Assembly: GCF_042854845.1 (NCBI RefSeq)
Contig: NZ_AP031498.1
Location: 3,100,001 to 3,164,000, forward strand
Length of the DNA stretch: 64,000 bases
DNA from: Maricurvus nonylphenolicus
GTDB lineage: Bacteria; Pseudomonadota; Gammaproteobacteria; Pseudomonadales; Cellvibrionaceae
Direction of reading: 5' to 3'
Position numbers and translations under genes: made by a program. This document shows positions 52,127-60,746 of the stretch, one piece after another (the first letter of the stretch is position 1; every line of letters begins with the position of its first letter). The notes beneath the pieces were generated by a model. It was not told the DNA's origin and did no database searches. It saw only the letters and a list, made by a program, of their open reading frames with translations.

Positions 52127-52205
52127 GTTAACCTCCTGTATCCATGTGACACTGGGGCAAATGCCAGCGCGGAGCCAGCATCCTTTGCATTAACCAATAT
52201 CCGTT

Positions 52206-52232
52206 ATGTCGGTCAAAGTCATGCAAACTTTA
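52206..52232 (-). promoter_or_regulatory. FliA (sigma-28) type promoter of the second chemotaxis cluster
   Basis: On the minus strand TAAAGTTT (52225-52232) is an exact -35 match, followed after exactly 11 bases by ACCGACAT (52206-52213), 5 of 8 to GCCGATAA. It lies between fliJ and the STAS gene. Confidence 0.66.
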
Positions 52233-52385
52233 TATTCGCCTCCTAAGTCTAGACGTTGATTTAACCTTTGCTAGAAATTCGCATAAAAATTGAAAGACTT
52301 ATAAAGCTTTCTGGTTTGAGGTAGAAATAAAAGGGATAAAAAGGAAAGAAAAAATGAAATAGATGACAGGCTTGCTAAAACGCAA

Positions 52386-52829
52386 TCAAGAATTACGATG
52401 GCGACTTAATGTTGTTAACTCATCAATCTCTTTTTGCAGTTGTTTTTCCAGGGCAGCATTTTCTGAAACCTGCAAACGCTGAATCAACTCTGCGATTGAT
52501 CGGCGCCGATGATAGAGCTGTTGCCACTCCACCAATAAACGCTCATTTAACTGTTCGCCTTGCTTAACTCTGGTTTGCTGAACACTGACAGACTGCTCCA
52601 GCTGCTGCAAGAAATGACGATAGGTCATAATAGTTTGAGCTGTTAAGCCTTGACGCTGCTGATCAATTTGATCGGCATAATCCTGAAAGTAATCGCGCAG
52701 CTCTTGCAACTTTCCCTGCTCCAATTGCTGTTGCTGGCGCGCCTCCTGCAAGCGCTGGGCAGCTTGATCTTCCGCCCTCTCTGCCAAGGTAAGAACAACG
52801 GCCATACGTTTAGAGCGTTTAATCGCCAT
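52386..52829 (-). CDS. fliJ: Flagellar export chaperone FliJ
   Basis: A 147-residue protein that is almost wholly coiled coil, rich in Gln, Glu, Leu and Arg (AAQRLQEARQQQQLEQGKLQEL ...), as expected of FliJ, the stalk partner of FliI. The ATG at 52829 is chosen; a GTG lies one codon before it. It follows fliI by 26 bases and ends the fliE-fliJ run. Sequence conservation in FliJ is low, so the call rests on coil character, size and position. Confidence 0.87.
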   Translation of the reverse strand: MAIKRSKRMAVVLTLAERAEDQAAQRLQEARQQQQLEQGKLQELRDYFQDYADQIDQQRQGLTAQTIMTYRHFLQQLEQSVSVQQTRVKQGEQLNERLLVEWQQLYHRRRSIAELIQRLQVSENAALEKQLQKEIDELTTLSRHRNS

Positions 52830-52855
52830 CACAACTACTCAAGCTTGTATAACTC

Positions 52856-54292
52856 TTATCGTCCAGCAGCCAATGCGCCGCCATTGGCGGGTTTATTCAC
52901 TGCCGGTTTGGCTTGTTGCGGATTCACGCCGCCGTTAGCCGCAGCGGCAGCCTTTCCAGCGTTCATCGCAGGCATCATCACCTGATCAAGTTGCTGACGA
53001 CTCGCCGCAAAGGGTACCGAATCCTTGAGGCCTTGGGTGACAAATTGACGTAAATGCGGTTGTCGCTCAATGGCAATATCTGTCTCTCGATCGGCTCCCT
53101 GAGTATAAGCGCCGATACTGATAAGGTCCTTATTCTGTTGATAGACACTTAACAACTGTTTAAAGCGCTGCATACATTTTAGATGGGTGTCATCAACGAT
53201 ATTAGGCATAGCCCGGCTAATGGAAGCCTCAATATCAATAGCGGGGTAAATCCCCTCTTCGGCCAAACGACGTGACAGCACCACATGCCCGTCCAGGATG
53301 GCCCTGGCCGCATCGGCAATGGGGTCCTGCAAATCATCGCCTTCCGTCAATACCGTATAAAAAGCTGTGATTGAACCAGCCCCTGCTTCGGCATTACCAG
53401 CCCGCTCAACCAACTGAGGTAATTTGGCAAAAACAGAAGGCGGATAACCTTTGGTTGCCGGTGGCTCACCAATGGCCAGGGATATTTCGCGTTGCGCCTG
53501 AGCATATCGGGTCAGGGAATCCATCAGCAATAGCACGTTTTTACCGCAATCACGGTAGTATTCGGCTACCCGTGTCGCCAATTGAGAGGCGCGTAAACGC
53601 ATCAGAGGTGCGTCATCGGCAGGAGAGGCCACAACTACGGCTCGGCGTAAGCCCTCCTCGCCGAGGATATGATCAATAAACTCTTTCACCTCACGGCCAC
53701 GCTCACCAACAAGACCCACCACGACAATATCGGCGGTGGTAAATCGCGTCATCATCCCCAAGAGCATACTCTTGCCCACACCACTGCCGGCAAACAGCCC
53801 TAAACGCTGTCCACGCCCTACCGTCAGCAAAGCATTGATGGCACGTATACCAACATCAAGAGGCTCAGAAATTGGGTTACGATTGAGAGGATTAATCAGC
53901 TCCGGGGTGAAATCGAGAAAATCTTCGCCCCCGATAGATCCCTTACCATCCAGAGGCTGCCCCAGCCCATTGATGACCCGACCCAGTAAGTCGGGACCGA
54001 TACGCATACCGTTGTGTTCACCTAATGGCCTGACAATGGCTCCGGGGCGCAAACCTTCAACATGCTGAATGGGCATAAGGTAAATTTTTTCATGGGCGAA
54101 GCCTACAACTTCGGCCTCAACCCGACGACCATCAAGGCCAATAACTTCACACTGGTGACCGACAGAAATATTTAATCCCACGGCTTCCAGTGTCATACCC
54201 ACCAAACGGGTTAAGCGGCCTTGAGCCTGAGGCGTAAACTCAAATTTACCCAGCGGACGATACTGCTCCAACTGATCGAGCAACTTCGTCAC
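52856..54292 (-). CDS. fliI: Flagellum-specific ATPase FliI
   Basis: A 478-residue ATPase of the flagellar export apparatus, related to F1 beta. Walker A is GLFAGSGVGKSML (about 162-174), Walker B is NVLLLMDSLTRYAQAQREI, and the conserved FAKLPQLVERAGN and ADAARAILDGHVVLSRRLAEEGIYPAIDIEASISR blocks follow. The C-terminal ~30 residues are Ala/Gly/Asn-rich. The start overlaps the fliH stop by four bases (ATGA). Confidence 0.97.
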   Translation of the reverse strand: MTKLLDQLEQYRPLGKFEFTPQAQGRLTRLVGMTLEAVGLNISVGHQCEVIGLDGRRVEAEVVGFAHEKIYLMPIQHVEGLRPGAIVRPLGEHNGMRIGPDLLGRVINGLGQPLDGKGSIGGEDFLDFTPELINPLNRNPISEPLDVGIRAINALLTVGRGQRLGLFAGSGVGKSMLLGMMTRFTTADIVVVGLVGERGREVKEFIDHILGEEGLRRAVVVASPADDAPLMRLRASQLATRVAEYYRDCGKNVLLLMDSLTRYAQAQREISLAIGEPPATKGYPPSVFAKLPQLVERAGNAEAGAGSITAFYTVLTEGDDLQDPIADAARAILDGHVVLSRRLAEEGIYPAIDIEASISRAMPNIVDDTHLKCMQRFKQLLSVYQQNKDLISIGAYTQGADRETDIAIERQPHLRQFVTQGLKDSVPFAASRQQLDQVMMPAMNAGKAAAAANGGVNPQQAKPAVNKPANGGALAAGR

Positions 54293-55317
54293 GGTGATTC
54301 CTCTTTATTTCCCGGAGAAAGGTCATTGCCCGGTGCAGGGTCATTACGTGGGCTATCAGGAAAATCATCACTAGCAGTATCATTGAGCTCGGCCTGGCCG
54401 TGCTCGCTCACCTCTGCAGCGACCGTTGATGGCGTGAGTTCGACCGGTGCCGATAGGACTTCCTGATCCAACTGTGGTGTAGGGTTTTGGTCAGGATCAA
54501 GGTTTGATGTCTGCGATAGTTGACGGGTGAGAAACTCCTCAAGCAAAGCATCCATTTGTGATTCAACTGAATAATCAACCTGACTCTCTGCTGTTTCAAT
54601 ATGGCAACCTCCCGGTGTTAAACCTGCATCGCCATAAAACTGCCAGCCCAATTGTTTTTCTTCCGCGTAAGACTCAATCATAGCCAAGTCGTCAGGATTT
54701 AATGTCAGCCGTAAACTTTTGGCACCAACGGGTAACGCAGCTACGGCCTGCTTAACCACAGCTAAAATATCACCAGAATCGATTTGCAATTCACGCTTAA
54801 TGATTTTGCGAGTCAAGGCACAAACAAAATCAAGCAGCATCAAATAAAGCTGCGACTCCTGCTCCTTGAAAGGCACCATTAACTGGTTAGTAATTTGCTG
54901 AAGCTGCTGCACTTTTTGCCGCAACTGCACATCGGTTTCCTGCTTGGCTTTTTGTAAGCCTTCCTGGTAACCCTGTTGGTTACCCTCCTGCTTACCCTGG
55001 GCAAAACCTTCCTGATGGCCTTTGGCGAAACCTTCTTTTTCTGCCGCTTCGGTTATTTCCTGCAGGTGCTCAGCGGTAATCGGCTGCATCGTAATATCAG
55101 CAGCATCGATATCTTCAATAACCTCACCTGACTCGGTAACAGCTCCGGGGGCTTTTTCAGCGACTTTTCGTGGTTTTGGCTCAGGACGCTTTTCCGCTTC
55201 GATAATATTGCCAAACTCGTCCATTTCCGGCAGTGACCAGCGCTGAAATGCACCAGTATCCTCTTCCGGAATACGATTGACAGCATGCCCCGATTTTTTC
55301 TGCTCAGTAGTTGTCAT
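54289..55317 (-). CDS. fliH: Flagellar export regulator FliH
   Basis: A 342-residue regulator of FliI. The centre contains a glycine-spaced repeat typical of FliH (GFAKGHQEGFAQGKQEGNQQGYQEG...), then a V-ATPase subunit E-like domain with LLDFVCALTRKIIKRELQIDSGDILAVVKQAVAALP and GLTPGGCHIETAESQVDYSVESQMDALLEEFL. The last ~80 residues are an acidic, low-complexity tail that makes this protein longer than the E. coli homologue. It overlaps fliI. Confidence 0.93.
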   Translation of the reverse strand: MTTTEQKKSGHAVNRIPEEDTGAFQRWSLPEMDEFGNIIEAEKRPEPKPRKVAEKAPGAVTESGEVIEDIDAADITMQPITAEHLQEITEAAEKEGFAKGHQEGFAQGKQEGNQQGYQEGLQKAKQETDVQLRQKVQQLQQITNQLMVPFKEQESQLYLMLLDFVCALTRKIIKRELQIDSGDILAVVKQAVAALPVGAKSLRLTLNPDDLAMIESYAEEKQLGWQFYGDAGLTPGGCHIETAESQVDYSVESQMDALLEEFLTRQLSQTSNLDPDQNPTPQLDQEVLSAPVELTPSTVAAEVSEHGQAELNDTASDDFPDSPRNDPAPGNDLSPGNKEESP

Positions 55318-55343
55318 ACGTTAAATCTGATCACAAACAGCCA

Positions 55344-56384
55344 TTACATCATCTGCTCGCCGCCACCGCCGAGCATAATCTCGCCGGCATCCGCCATACG
55401 TCTGGCAATGGTAAGAATTTCTTTTTGTGCCGCTTCCACTTCCGATACACGCACTGGGCCTTTGGCCTCCAGGTCGTCACGCAACAACTCGGCAGCACGC
55501 TTGGACATATTCTTGAAGATTTTCTCTTTAAGCACTTCATCACTGCCTTTAAGGGCAACAATAAGCGATTCGGAAGACACTTCGCGCAGCAGTACCTGGA
55601 TACCACGATCGTCAACATCTTTGAGGTTGTCGAAGACAAACATAAGATCCTGAATCTGATTACCCATATCTTCATCAGATTCTTTAATCGATTCCATAAG
55701 ATCGGCTTCGATTGAACTATCGAGATTATTCATAATCTCAGCCGCCACTTTATAACCGCCCATAGCTTTGGTTTGCGAGCTGGCATTACCGGAGAACTGT
55801 TTCTCGAGAATATCATTGAGTTCTTGCAGGGCGCTTGGCTGTACGGTATCCAGTGCAGCAACACGCATCATAATATCCAGACGCACTTTATCCTGGAAAT
55901 AACTCATGATTTCTGCCGACTGATCCGGGTCCAGATAAGCAATCACAATCGCTTGAATCTGCGGGTGCTCATTGCGAATAATATCGGCTACCGAACGCGC
56001 CTCCATCCACTTAAGCGTATCAAGACCGGTGGTATTACCGCCAAGCAATATCCGATCGATCAAACCATTGGCTTTATCTTCACCCAGCGCGGTAACCAGC
56101 ATATTGCGGATATAGCTATCGGCGCCCATACCCAGGCCAGTCAGGGTGCGAACTTCATCCAGAAAACCAGACAATACGGCTTCAACTTCATGTTGCTCGA
56201 TATTGGTCAATGAGGACATGGCGGTACCGATACGCTGCACTTCCTTTGGCCCCATATGCTTGAGCACTTCCGCCGCATCCCCTTCTCCCAGGGTCATCAA
56301 CAGGACGGCGGCCTGATCGACTTTGGTAAGGTTTGAAGAAGGTTTATCTTGTGTCGCTGGCGCTGGCGCCTGTGCTTCTGCCAT
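55344..56384 (-). CDS. fliG: Flagellar motor switch protein FliG
   Basis: A 346-residue C-ring protein that links the MS-ring to torque generation. The N-terminal domain has DQAAVLLMTLGEGDAAEVLKHMGPKEVQ, the middle EHPQIQAIVIAYLDPDQSAEIM, and the C-terminal torque domain DLMFVFDNLKDVDDRGIQVLLREVSSESLIVALKGSDEVLKEKIFKNMSKRAAELLRDDLE with the charged residues that face the stators. AGGAC precedes the ATG. fliF lies 142 bases upstream. Confidence 0.97.
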   Translation of the reverse strand: MAEAQAPAPATQDKPSSNLTKVDQAAVLLMTLGEGDAAEVLKHMGPKEVQRIGTAMSSLTNIEQHEVEAVLSGFLDEVRTLTGLGMGADSYIRNMLVTALGEDKANGLIDRILLGGNTTGLDTLKWMEARSVADIIRNEHPQIQAIVIAYLDPDQSAEIMSYFQDKVRLDIMMRVAALDTVQPSALQELNDILEKQFSGNASSQTKAMGGYKVAAEIMNNLDSSIEADLMESIKESDEDMGNQIQDLMFVFDNLKDVDDRGIQVLLREVSSESLIVALKGSDEVLKEKIFKNMSKRAAELLRDDLEAKGPVRVSEVEAAQKEILTIARRMADAGEIMLGGGGEQMM

Positions 56385-56526
56385 AATCTATGTCCTAGCT
56401 TACCCTTGCTTGATGGTGCGTGTATGTGCCCTCAAGGGTATAAAGCAGTTACGGATTTGTTAAATATCTTTCTATTGTTTTTACAGGGGCCGTAAGTGTT
56501 ATTGGCTATTAAAACACCACTGAGCT

Positions 56527-58242
56527 TTATTCGCCTTCATTAATCCAGCGTTTAATCACCTGGGCAACACGGCCCGGATCTTCTGCGATCAGCCCTTTGA
56601 CGGCATTGAGCTGCTGCTCATAGCTCTCTTCCGGGCTAGGCAACGCCAGAGCATCACCACCGGTTAAGGTCACCGTTTCATCGGAGAGGCCTTCAAAACT
56701 ATCCAGCCCAGCGGCTTCCAGAGCGGCCATTTCACGCGCCTCTTCCTGCTCTTTGGCTTTTGTGCCCGCTGTGGTCAGGCTCTTTAACACCGGACGCAAT
56801 AACCCCAGGATAAGCGCCACAATAATCAACAGGCCAACGAGCTGCTTAGCCAATTGCTGGAACCATTCCTCTTGCCAAAACTTTGCTTCAGTGACAACAA
56901 ACTCATCGGAACGCTCAACAAACGGCGAATTTAGTACGTTAACGCTATCCCCGCGGGCAACGGAAAAACCGACGGCATCGCGAACCAAAATGGATAAACG
57001 CTCCAACTCATTATCACTCCAGGGTACACGCCTTTCTTCGCCGGTAGCCGGATCAATATCCACCCGATCATCAACCACAACTGCAACCGTCATGCGACGA
57101 ACTTTGCCTTTTTGATGTTTGGTATAGCTAACTGTGCGATCAAGCTCATAGTTGCGGGTCGCTTGGCGACGCATATTGTTGTTGCCGGCACCGGCGCCTT
57201 CTTCTCCACCTTCAGCTTGTTCAGGGGCTTCTGCACCCGCAGGCGGCTGATTGGTTAGAGCACCAGGAATACCCGCAGCCAAAGCGCCGGCATTGGCACT
57301 CTCTTCAAGGGTTTGCTCGCTACGAATGGCGGGCAAGTCCGGGTTGTAGATTTCTTCTGCCTGCTCTACTTCGGTGAAATCAACATCGGCACTCACCTCC
57401 GCGCGGTAATTACCGTTACCGACAATCGGGTCGAGAATACTGTTAACCCGTTGGGTAATATCCGCCTCCAGCTTGCGGGTGTAGTCGCGCTGTTTGGCAG
57501 CCATCACAAAGGACTGATCCTCTTCACCGGTCGATAGCAGATTACCCTTTTGATCTACCACGGTGACATTATCGAGAACCAACTCCGGAATACTGGAAGC
57601 GACAAGGTTGGCAATAGCTTTTACCTGGTTTGGCTTAATACCGCGACCAGGAAACAATTCAACAAATACGGAGGCACTGGGCTCACGGGCTTGACGGACA
57701 AACACCGAACGCTTGGGAATCGCCAGGTGCACACGCGCACTACGTACTGCATGAATGCTGGTAATGGTCCGCGCCAATTCCCCTTCAAGACTACGACGGA
57801 AACGTGCATTTTCCATAAACTGGCTGGTACCCAACGGCTGTTCTTGATCTAGTAATTCAAAACCAACGGAACGGTCACCGGGCAATCCTGCTTCCGCCAA
57901 CTTTAGGCGAGCTTTGTGTACATCCTTGGTATCGACTAATAGCGCCCCACTGGCGCCATCAACTTTGAACTTGATATCGTGCTGTTCCAGGATCTGTACG
58001 ACTTCCTGGGAATCGAGTCGGTCAAGACTGCCATATAAGGGGCGATAATCTTCGCCCTGTGTCCACAACACCACAGCAAAACCAATGGCAACACTGGCCG
58101 CCAAACCAACCATTAAACCGATTTGACGAATCAGATTGAGATTATTAAAACCCTCGACCAAATCGTTTGTGGAGCGATCTTTAATACTGCGATCACTGCC
58201 CAGGTCATCACCTAATCCCATATCGGTTTCTGCTGTAGCCAT
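56527..58242 (-). CDS. fliF: Flagellar MS-ring protein FliF
   Basis: A 571-residue MS-ring subunit. Two transmembrane helices (about 40-60 and 450-475) flank a large periplasmic region with RPLYGSLDRLDSQEVVQILEQHDIKFKVDGASGALLV, GFELLDQEQPLGTSQFMENARFRRSLEGELARTI and VFVELFPGRGIKPNQVKAIANLVASSIPEL. An Ala/Gly/Pro-rich loop lies around 325-355. The cytoplasmic C-terminus (VAQVIKRWINE) binds FliG. It lies 36 bases after fliE. Confidence 0.97.
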   Translation of the reverse strand: MATAETDMGLGDDLGSDRSIKDRSTNDLVEGFNNLNLIRQIGLMVGLAASVAIGFAVVLWTQGEDYRPLYGSLDRLDSQEVVQILEQHDIKFKVDGASGALLVDTKDVHKARLKLAEAGLPGDRSVGFELLDQEQPLGTSQFMENARFRRSLEGELARTITSIHAVRSARVHLAIPKRSVFVRQAREPSASVFVELFPGRGIKPNQVKAIANLVASSIPELVLDNVTVVDQKGNLLSTGEEDQSFVMAAKQRDYTRKLEADITQRVNSILDPIVGNGNYRAEVSADVDFTEVEQAEEIYNPDLPAIRSEQTLEESANAGALAAGIPGALTNQPPAGAEAPEQAEGGEEGAGAGNNNMRRQATRNYELDRTVSYTKHQKGKVRRMTVAVVVDDRVDIDPATGEERRVPWSDNELERLSILVRDAVGFSVARGDSVNVLNSPFVERSDEFVVTEAKFWQEEWFQQLAKQLVGLLIIVALILGLLRPVLKSLTTAGTKAKEQEEAREMAALEAAGLDSFEGLSDETVTLTGGDALALPSPEESYEQQLNAVKGLIAEDPGRVAQVIKRWINEGE

Positions 58243-58278
58243 AACCTAATTCTTCTTTCGATCAATCAAAGCCGCTAA

Positions 58279-58659
58279 TTAAAGCGGCATATTCATCACA
58301 TCACGGTAAGCGTCAATTAATTTATTACGCACCTGTACCATGGATTGAAATGAGACGCTGGCTTTCTGAGATGCAACCATCACATCGGTGATATCGACAT
58401 TGGGATCACCCTGCTCATAGGCTTTGGCCATAGCCGAAGACGCCTGCTGCACGTCATTGACCTTGTTAACCGCCTGGCCAAACATCTCCGTAAAACTCGG
58501 CACCTTCTCCTGCGCATTGACCCGATCCTGTGGACGCAGTCCCTGGGCTTCGGCGACATCACGCGCCGAAAGATTGTCGGTTTTATTGAAAGCTTGAGTT
58601 TGAGATTTGAGAGAACGCATCTCGACCAGCAAACGGTTGATATCGACACGATCAGTCAT
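58279..58659 (-). CDS. fliE: Flagellar hook-basal body complex protein FliE
   Basis: A 126-residue adaptor between MS-ring and rod. The C-terminal family region reads VNDVQQASSAMAKAYEQGDPNVDITDVMVASQKASVSFQSMVQVRNKLIDAYRDVMNMPL. The frame continues upstream to 58776, but MTDRVDINRLLVEMRS at 58659 has GAGG six bases before it and the extra codons cover the sigma-54 promoter, so the shorter form is taken. Confidence 0.95.
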   Translation of the reverse strand: MTDRVDINRLLVEMRSLKSQTQAFNKTDNLSARDVAEAQGLRPQDRVNAQEKVPSFTEMFGQAVNKVNDVQQASSAMAKAYEQGDPNVDITDVMVASQKASVSFQSMVQVRNKLIDAYRDVMNMPL

Positions 58660-58749
58660 GGTTACCTCGCAATTAAAGGTCTGAATATTTCTATCCGGCG
58701 ACAATTTTTTGGCTTTTTGTACCGGGAATTCGTAATCTGCGAGGGTTAC

Positions 58750-58765
58750 TGCATAAAGCGGGCCA
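58750..58765 (-). promoter_or_regulatory. Sigma-54 promoter of fliEFGHIJ
   Basis: Minus-strand TGGCCCGCTTTATGCA has GG-N10-GC spacing and matches TGGCACG-N4-TTGCA at all but two of the twelve defined positions. It would start transcription about 80 bases before the fliE ATG. FleR is the expected activator by analogy with Pseudomonas. Confidence 0.75.
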
Positions 58766-58840
58766 GAACTTGCCACCCACAGGAAGAAAGAGGAAAGATG
58801 TTGCCGCCAGGGGCAAGAAAAAGACAGCTAAGAGGTAATG

Positions 58841-58872
58841 TGGATGTTAGATGCTGGTGCATCTAACATCCA
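58841..58872 (-). other. Strong hairpin between the 60-residue gene and fliE
   Basis: A perfect 14-bp stem (58841-58854 with 58859-58872, core GATGTTAGATGC) with a 4-base loop lies 17 bases after the small gene's stop. There is no T-run on either strand. It probably ends or protects the 3' end of the small transcript and insulates the fliE promoter. Confidence 0.55.
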
Positions 58873-58888
58873 ACATCAAAGTAATCTA

Positions 58889-59071
58889 CTAGAGATCGAA
58901 TTCAAACTCTTTGAGTTCGCGACTAAGGCGTCTATCTTCGAGCTTTTCTTCTAATCGGCGCCTGGCATCAAGCTGATCGGCACTTTTACTGGGACGGGAA
59001 GGTTTTACGGGAGCGGATTCCACAGGGATTCTGGGTTTTACCTCGGACGGCGTAAGAACAGCTGTACTCAT
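58889..59071 (-). CDS. 60-residue charged protein between fleR and fliE, unknown function
   Basis: A 60-residue protein opening MSTAVLTPSEVKPRIPVE, Pro/Ser/Lys-rich up to residue 32, then a strongly charged helix (RRRLEEKLEDRRLSRELKEF) ending EFDL. It is preceded by GGAGGAG eight bases before the ATG and a likely sigma-70 promoter, so it appears to be a real gene. No family is recognised. Its place between the sigma-54 regulators and their first structural target suggests a flagellar link, which is only inference. Confidence 0.72.
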   Translation of the reverse strand: MSTAVLTPSEVKPRIPVESAPVKPSRPSKSADQLDARRRLEEKLEDRRLSRELKEFEFDL

Positions 59072-59127
59072 AGCGGTACTCCTCCATGACTGCGTTATTT
59101 GTGTGTGTTATTTTTTACGCGGGTCAA

Positions 59128-59156
59128 AAAATATACTGGCAGGAGTTGCGGGTCAA
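59128..59156 (-). promoter_or_regulatory. Candidate sigma-70 promoter of the 60-residue gene
   Basis: Minus-strand TTGACC (59151-59156) is followed after 17 bases by TATTTT (59128-59133); TATATT overlaps at a 15-base spacing. TTGACCCGC occurs twice here in direct orientation (59148-59156 and about 59119-59127), which could be an operator. Confidence 0.5.
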
Positions 59157-59209
59157 GCCCCACGATATGATATTTTGACGAAGTTTCTATGACGCTTTGG
59201 TCATAATTC

Positions 59210-59234
59210 GAAGGCCCTCAGAGTGAAGGCCTTC
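59210..59234 (-). terminator. Hairpin after fleR, possible terminator
   Basis: GAAGGCC (59210-59216) pairs with GGCCTTC (59228-59234) across an 11-base loop, 28 bases after the fleR stop. No T-run follows, so a Rho-independent role is uncertain. Confidence 0.4.
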
Positions 59235-59262
59235 AGCAGAAGAGAATATTCTTACAAATCAA

Positions 59263-60738
59263 TCAATTAGCCAAAGCAGCCTGCAGATCAAAACCCTGCT
59301 CTTTTAATTTGGCCAATTTATAGCGCAAGGTGCGAGGGCTAATCCCCAAGCGCTCAGCCGTACCCTTCTTACTGCCCTGCTCCTGGCGTAAGGTGCTGAC
59401 AATAATTTCAAATTCGCGCTGCTTTAAATCATCCCCCAAAGCTGCTGGCTCCAACGCCTCGGCAGTATGTGCCACCGTATCTACAGCGCCTATAACTCCT
59501 GGGGTGGATTCTGGCGTGGCTATCGGATTAACGATGCCCGCTGGCACATCAGCCACCCTGGCATCGATCAGGCTCGGCTTTTCACTGTAGGCCGTTTGCT
59601 CCATCAATCCCAAATCCGCCCCATGGATTTTGGCTCCCGGCTGAAGAATCAATGCCCGCTGCATCACGTTATCCAGCTCGCGCACATTTCCCGGCCACGG
59701 GTAACCCAATAGCATCTGCCGAGCGTCATCGGCGAGGACAACCCCTTTGCGATATTGCTTCTGGGCATGCTTGGCCAGCAGTTTTTCCGCCAGAGGGATA
59801 ATGTCCGCAGGCCTATCTCGCAAGGGTGCCCACTGCAGCGGTAAAACACTCAGGCGGAAATACAAGTCTTCACGGAATTTTCCTTCGGCGACATGCCGAC
59901 GCATATCACGGTTCGACGTAGCAATGACGCGTACATCCAGAGGAATTGTTTTACGTCCTCCCAACCGTTCGACTTCACGCTCCTGCAAAACCCGCAGTAA
60001 CTTGGCTTGTAAGCCCAAGTCCATCTCAGAAATTTCATCCAGCAGAATAGTACCGCCATTGGCCTGCTCAAACTTACCCGGTGCACTGCTGTGAGCGCCG
60101 GTATAGGCCCCCTTCTCGTGACCAAACAACATAGCCTCGAGCATATTTTCGGGAATAGCCGCGCAGTTTATGGCAATAAACGGTTTATTGGCACGTGGCG
60201 AATGTTGATGGACATAACGCGCCAGAACTTCTTTACCAGTACCGGATTCGCCGATAATCAAAACCGTGGACTCCGACTCAGCGACACGACGTGCAAGCTG
60301 CAACAACTGCTGACTGCCAGGATCATTGGCAACCGGTTCGTCACCTGCCGCCTCCTGCCCCCCGGCATAACGCCCCACAGTTTCAACCAACAATTCAGGT
60401 TCAAAAGGCTTCACCAGGTAATCAACGGCGCCATCGCGCATGGCCTCGACAGAGCGATCAATACTGCCGTAAGCCGTATTGAGTATCACAGGAATGTGGG
60501 CATATTGACGCTTAATTTCTCGCAGCAGCTCGTGGCCATCCATACCGCCCATATTGACATCGGAGACCACCACAGCAATATCCGCATGCAGTGCCAATTG
60601 TTTTAGCGCTTCTTCGCCACTGTCTGCGGCCACGACGTCGTAGTTAGCAAGCTCCAGGGTATCAGTCACCGCTTCTCGCAGGTTGGGATCATCCTCAACG
60701 ACCAAAATTTTCGCAGCAAGGTTTTCCGAGGCTGACAT
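59263..60738 (-). CDS. fleR: Sigma-54-dependent response regulator FleR (FlrC)
   Basis: A 491-residue NtrC-type activator of middle flagellar genes. Receiver domain with VEDD and Asp in VVVSDVNMGGMDG; AAA+ domain with GESGTGKEVLARYVH (Walker A), GAYTGA as the sigma-54-contacting loop, GGTILLDEISEMDLGLQAKLLRVLQ (Walker B) and the arginine finger region; C-terminal helix-turn-helix GTAERLGISPRTLRYKLAKLKEQG. The start is the ATG at 60738 with AGGAG five bases upstream, not the ATG at 60753 inside fleS. It is 8 bases after fleS, its cognate kinase. Confidence 0.95.
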   Translation of the reverse strand: MSASENLAAKILVVEDDPNLREAVTDTLELANYDVVAADSGEEALKQLALHADIAVVVSDVNMGGMDGHELLREIKRQYAHIPVILNTAYGSIDRSVEAMRDGAVDYLVKPFEPELLVETVGRYAGGQEAAGDEPVANDPGSQQLLQLARRVAESESTVLIIGESGTGKEVLARYVHQHSPRANKPFIAINCAAIPENMLEAMLFGHEKGAYTGAHSSAPGKFEQANGGTILLDEISEMDLGLQAKLLRVLQEREVERLGGRKTIPLDVRVIATSNRDMRRHVAEGKFREDLYFRLSVLPLQWAPLRDRPADIIPLAEKLLAKHAQKQYRKGVVLADDARQMLLGYPWPGNVRELDNVMQRALILQPGAKIHGADLGLMEQTAYSEKPSLIDARVADVPAGIVNPIATPESTPGVIGAVDTVAHTAEALEPAALGDDLKQREFEIIVSTLRQEQGSKKGTAERLGISPRTLRYKLAKLKEQGFDLQAALAN

Positions 60739-60746
60739 AACAACTC

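Noticed and set aside
58660..58776. Longer FliE beginning at 58776
   Set aside because: The extension lies over the sigma-54 promoter, and the ATG at 58659 has a good ribosome site.
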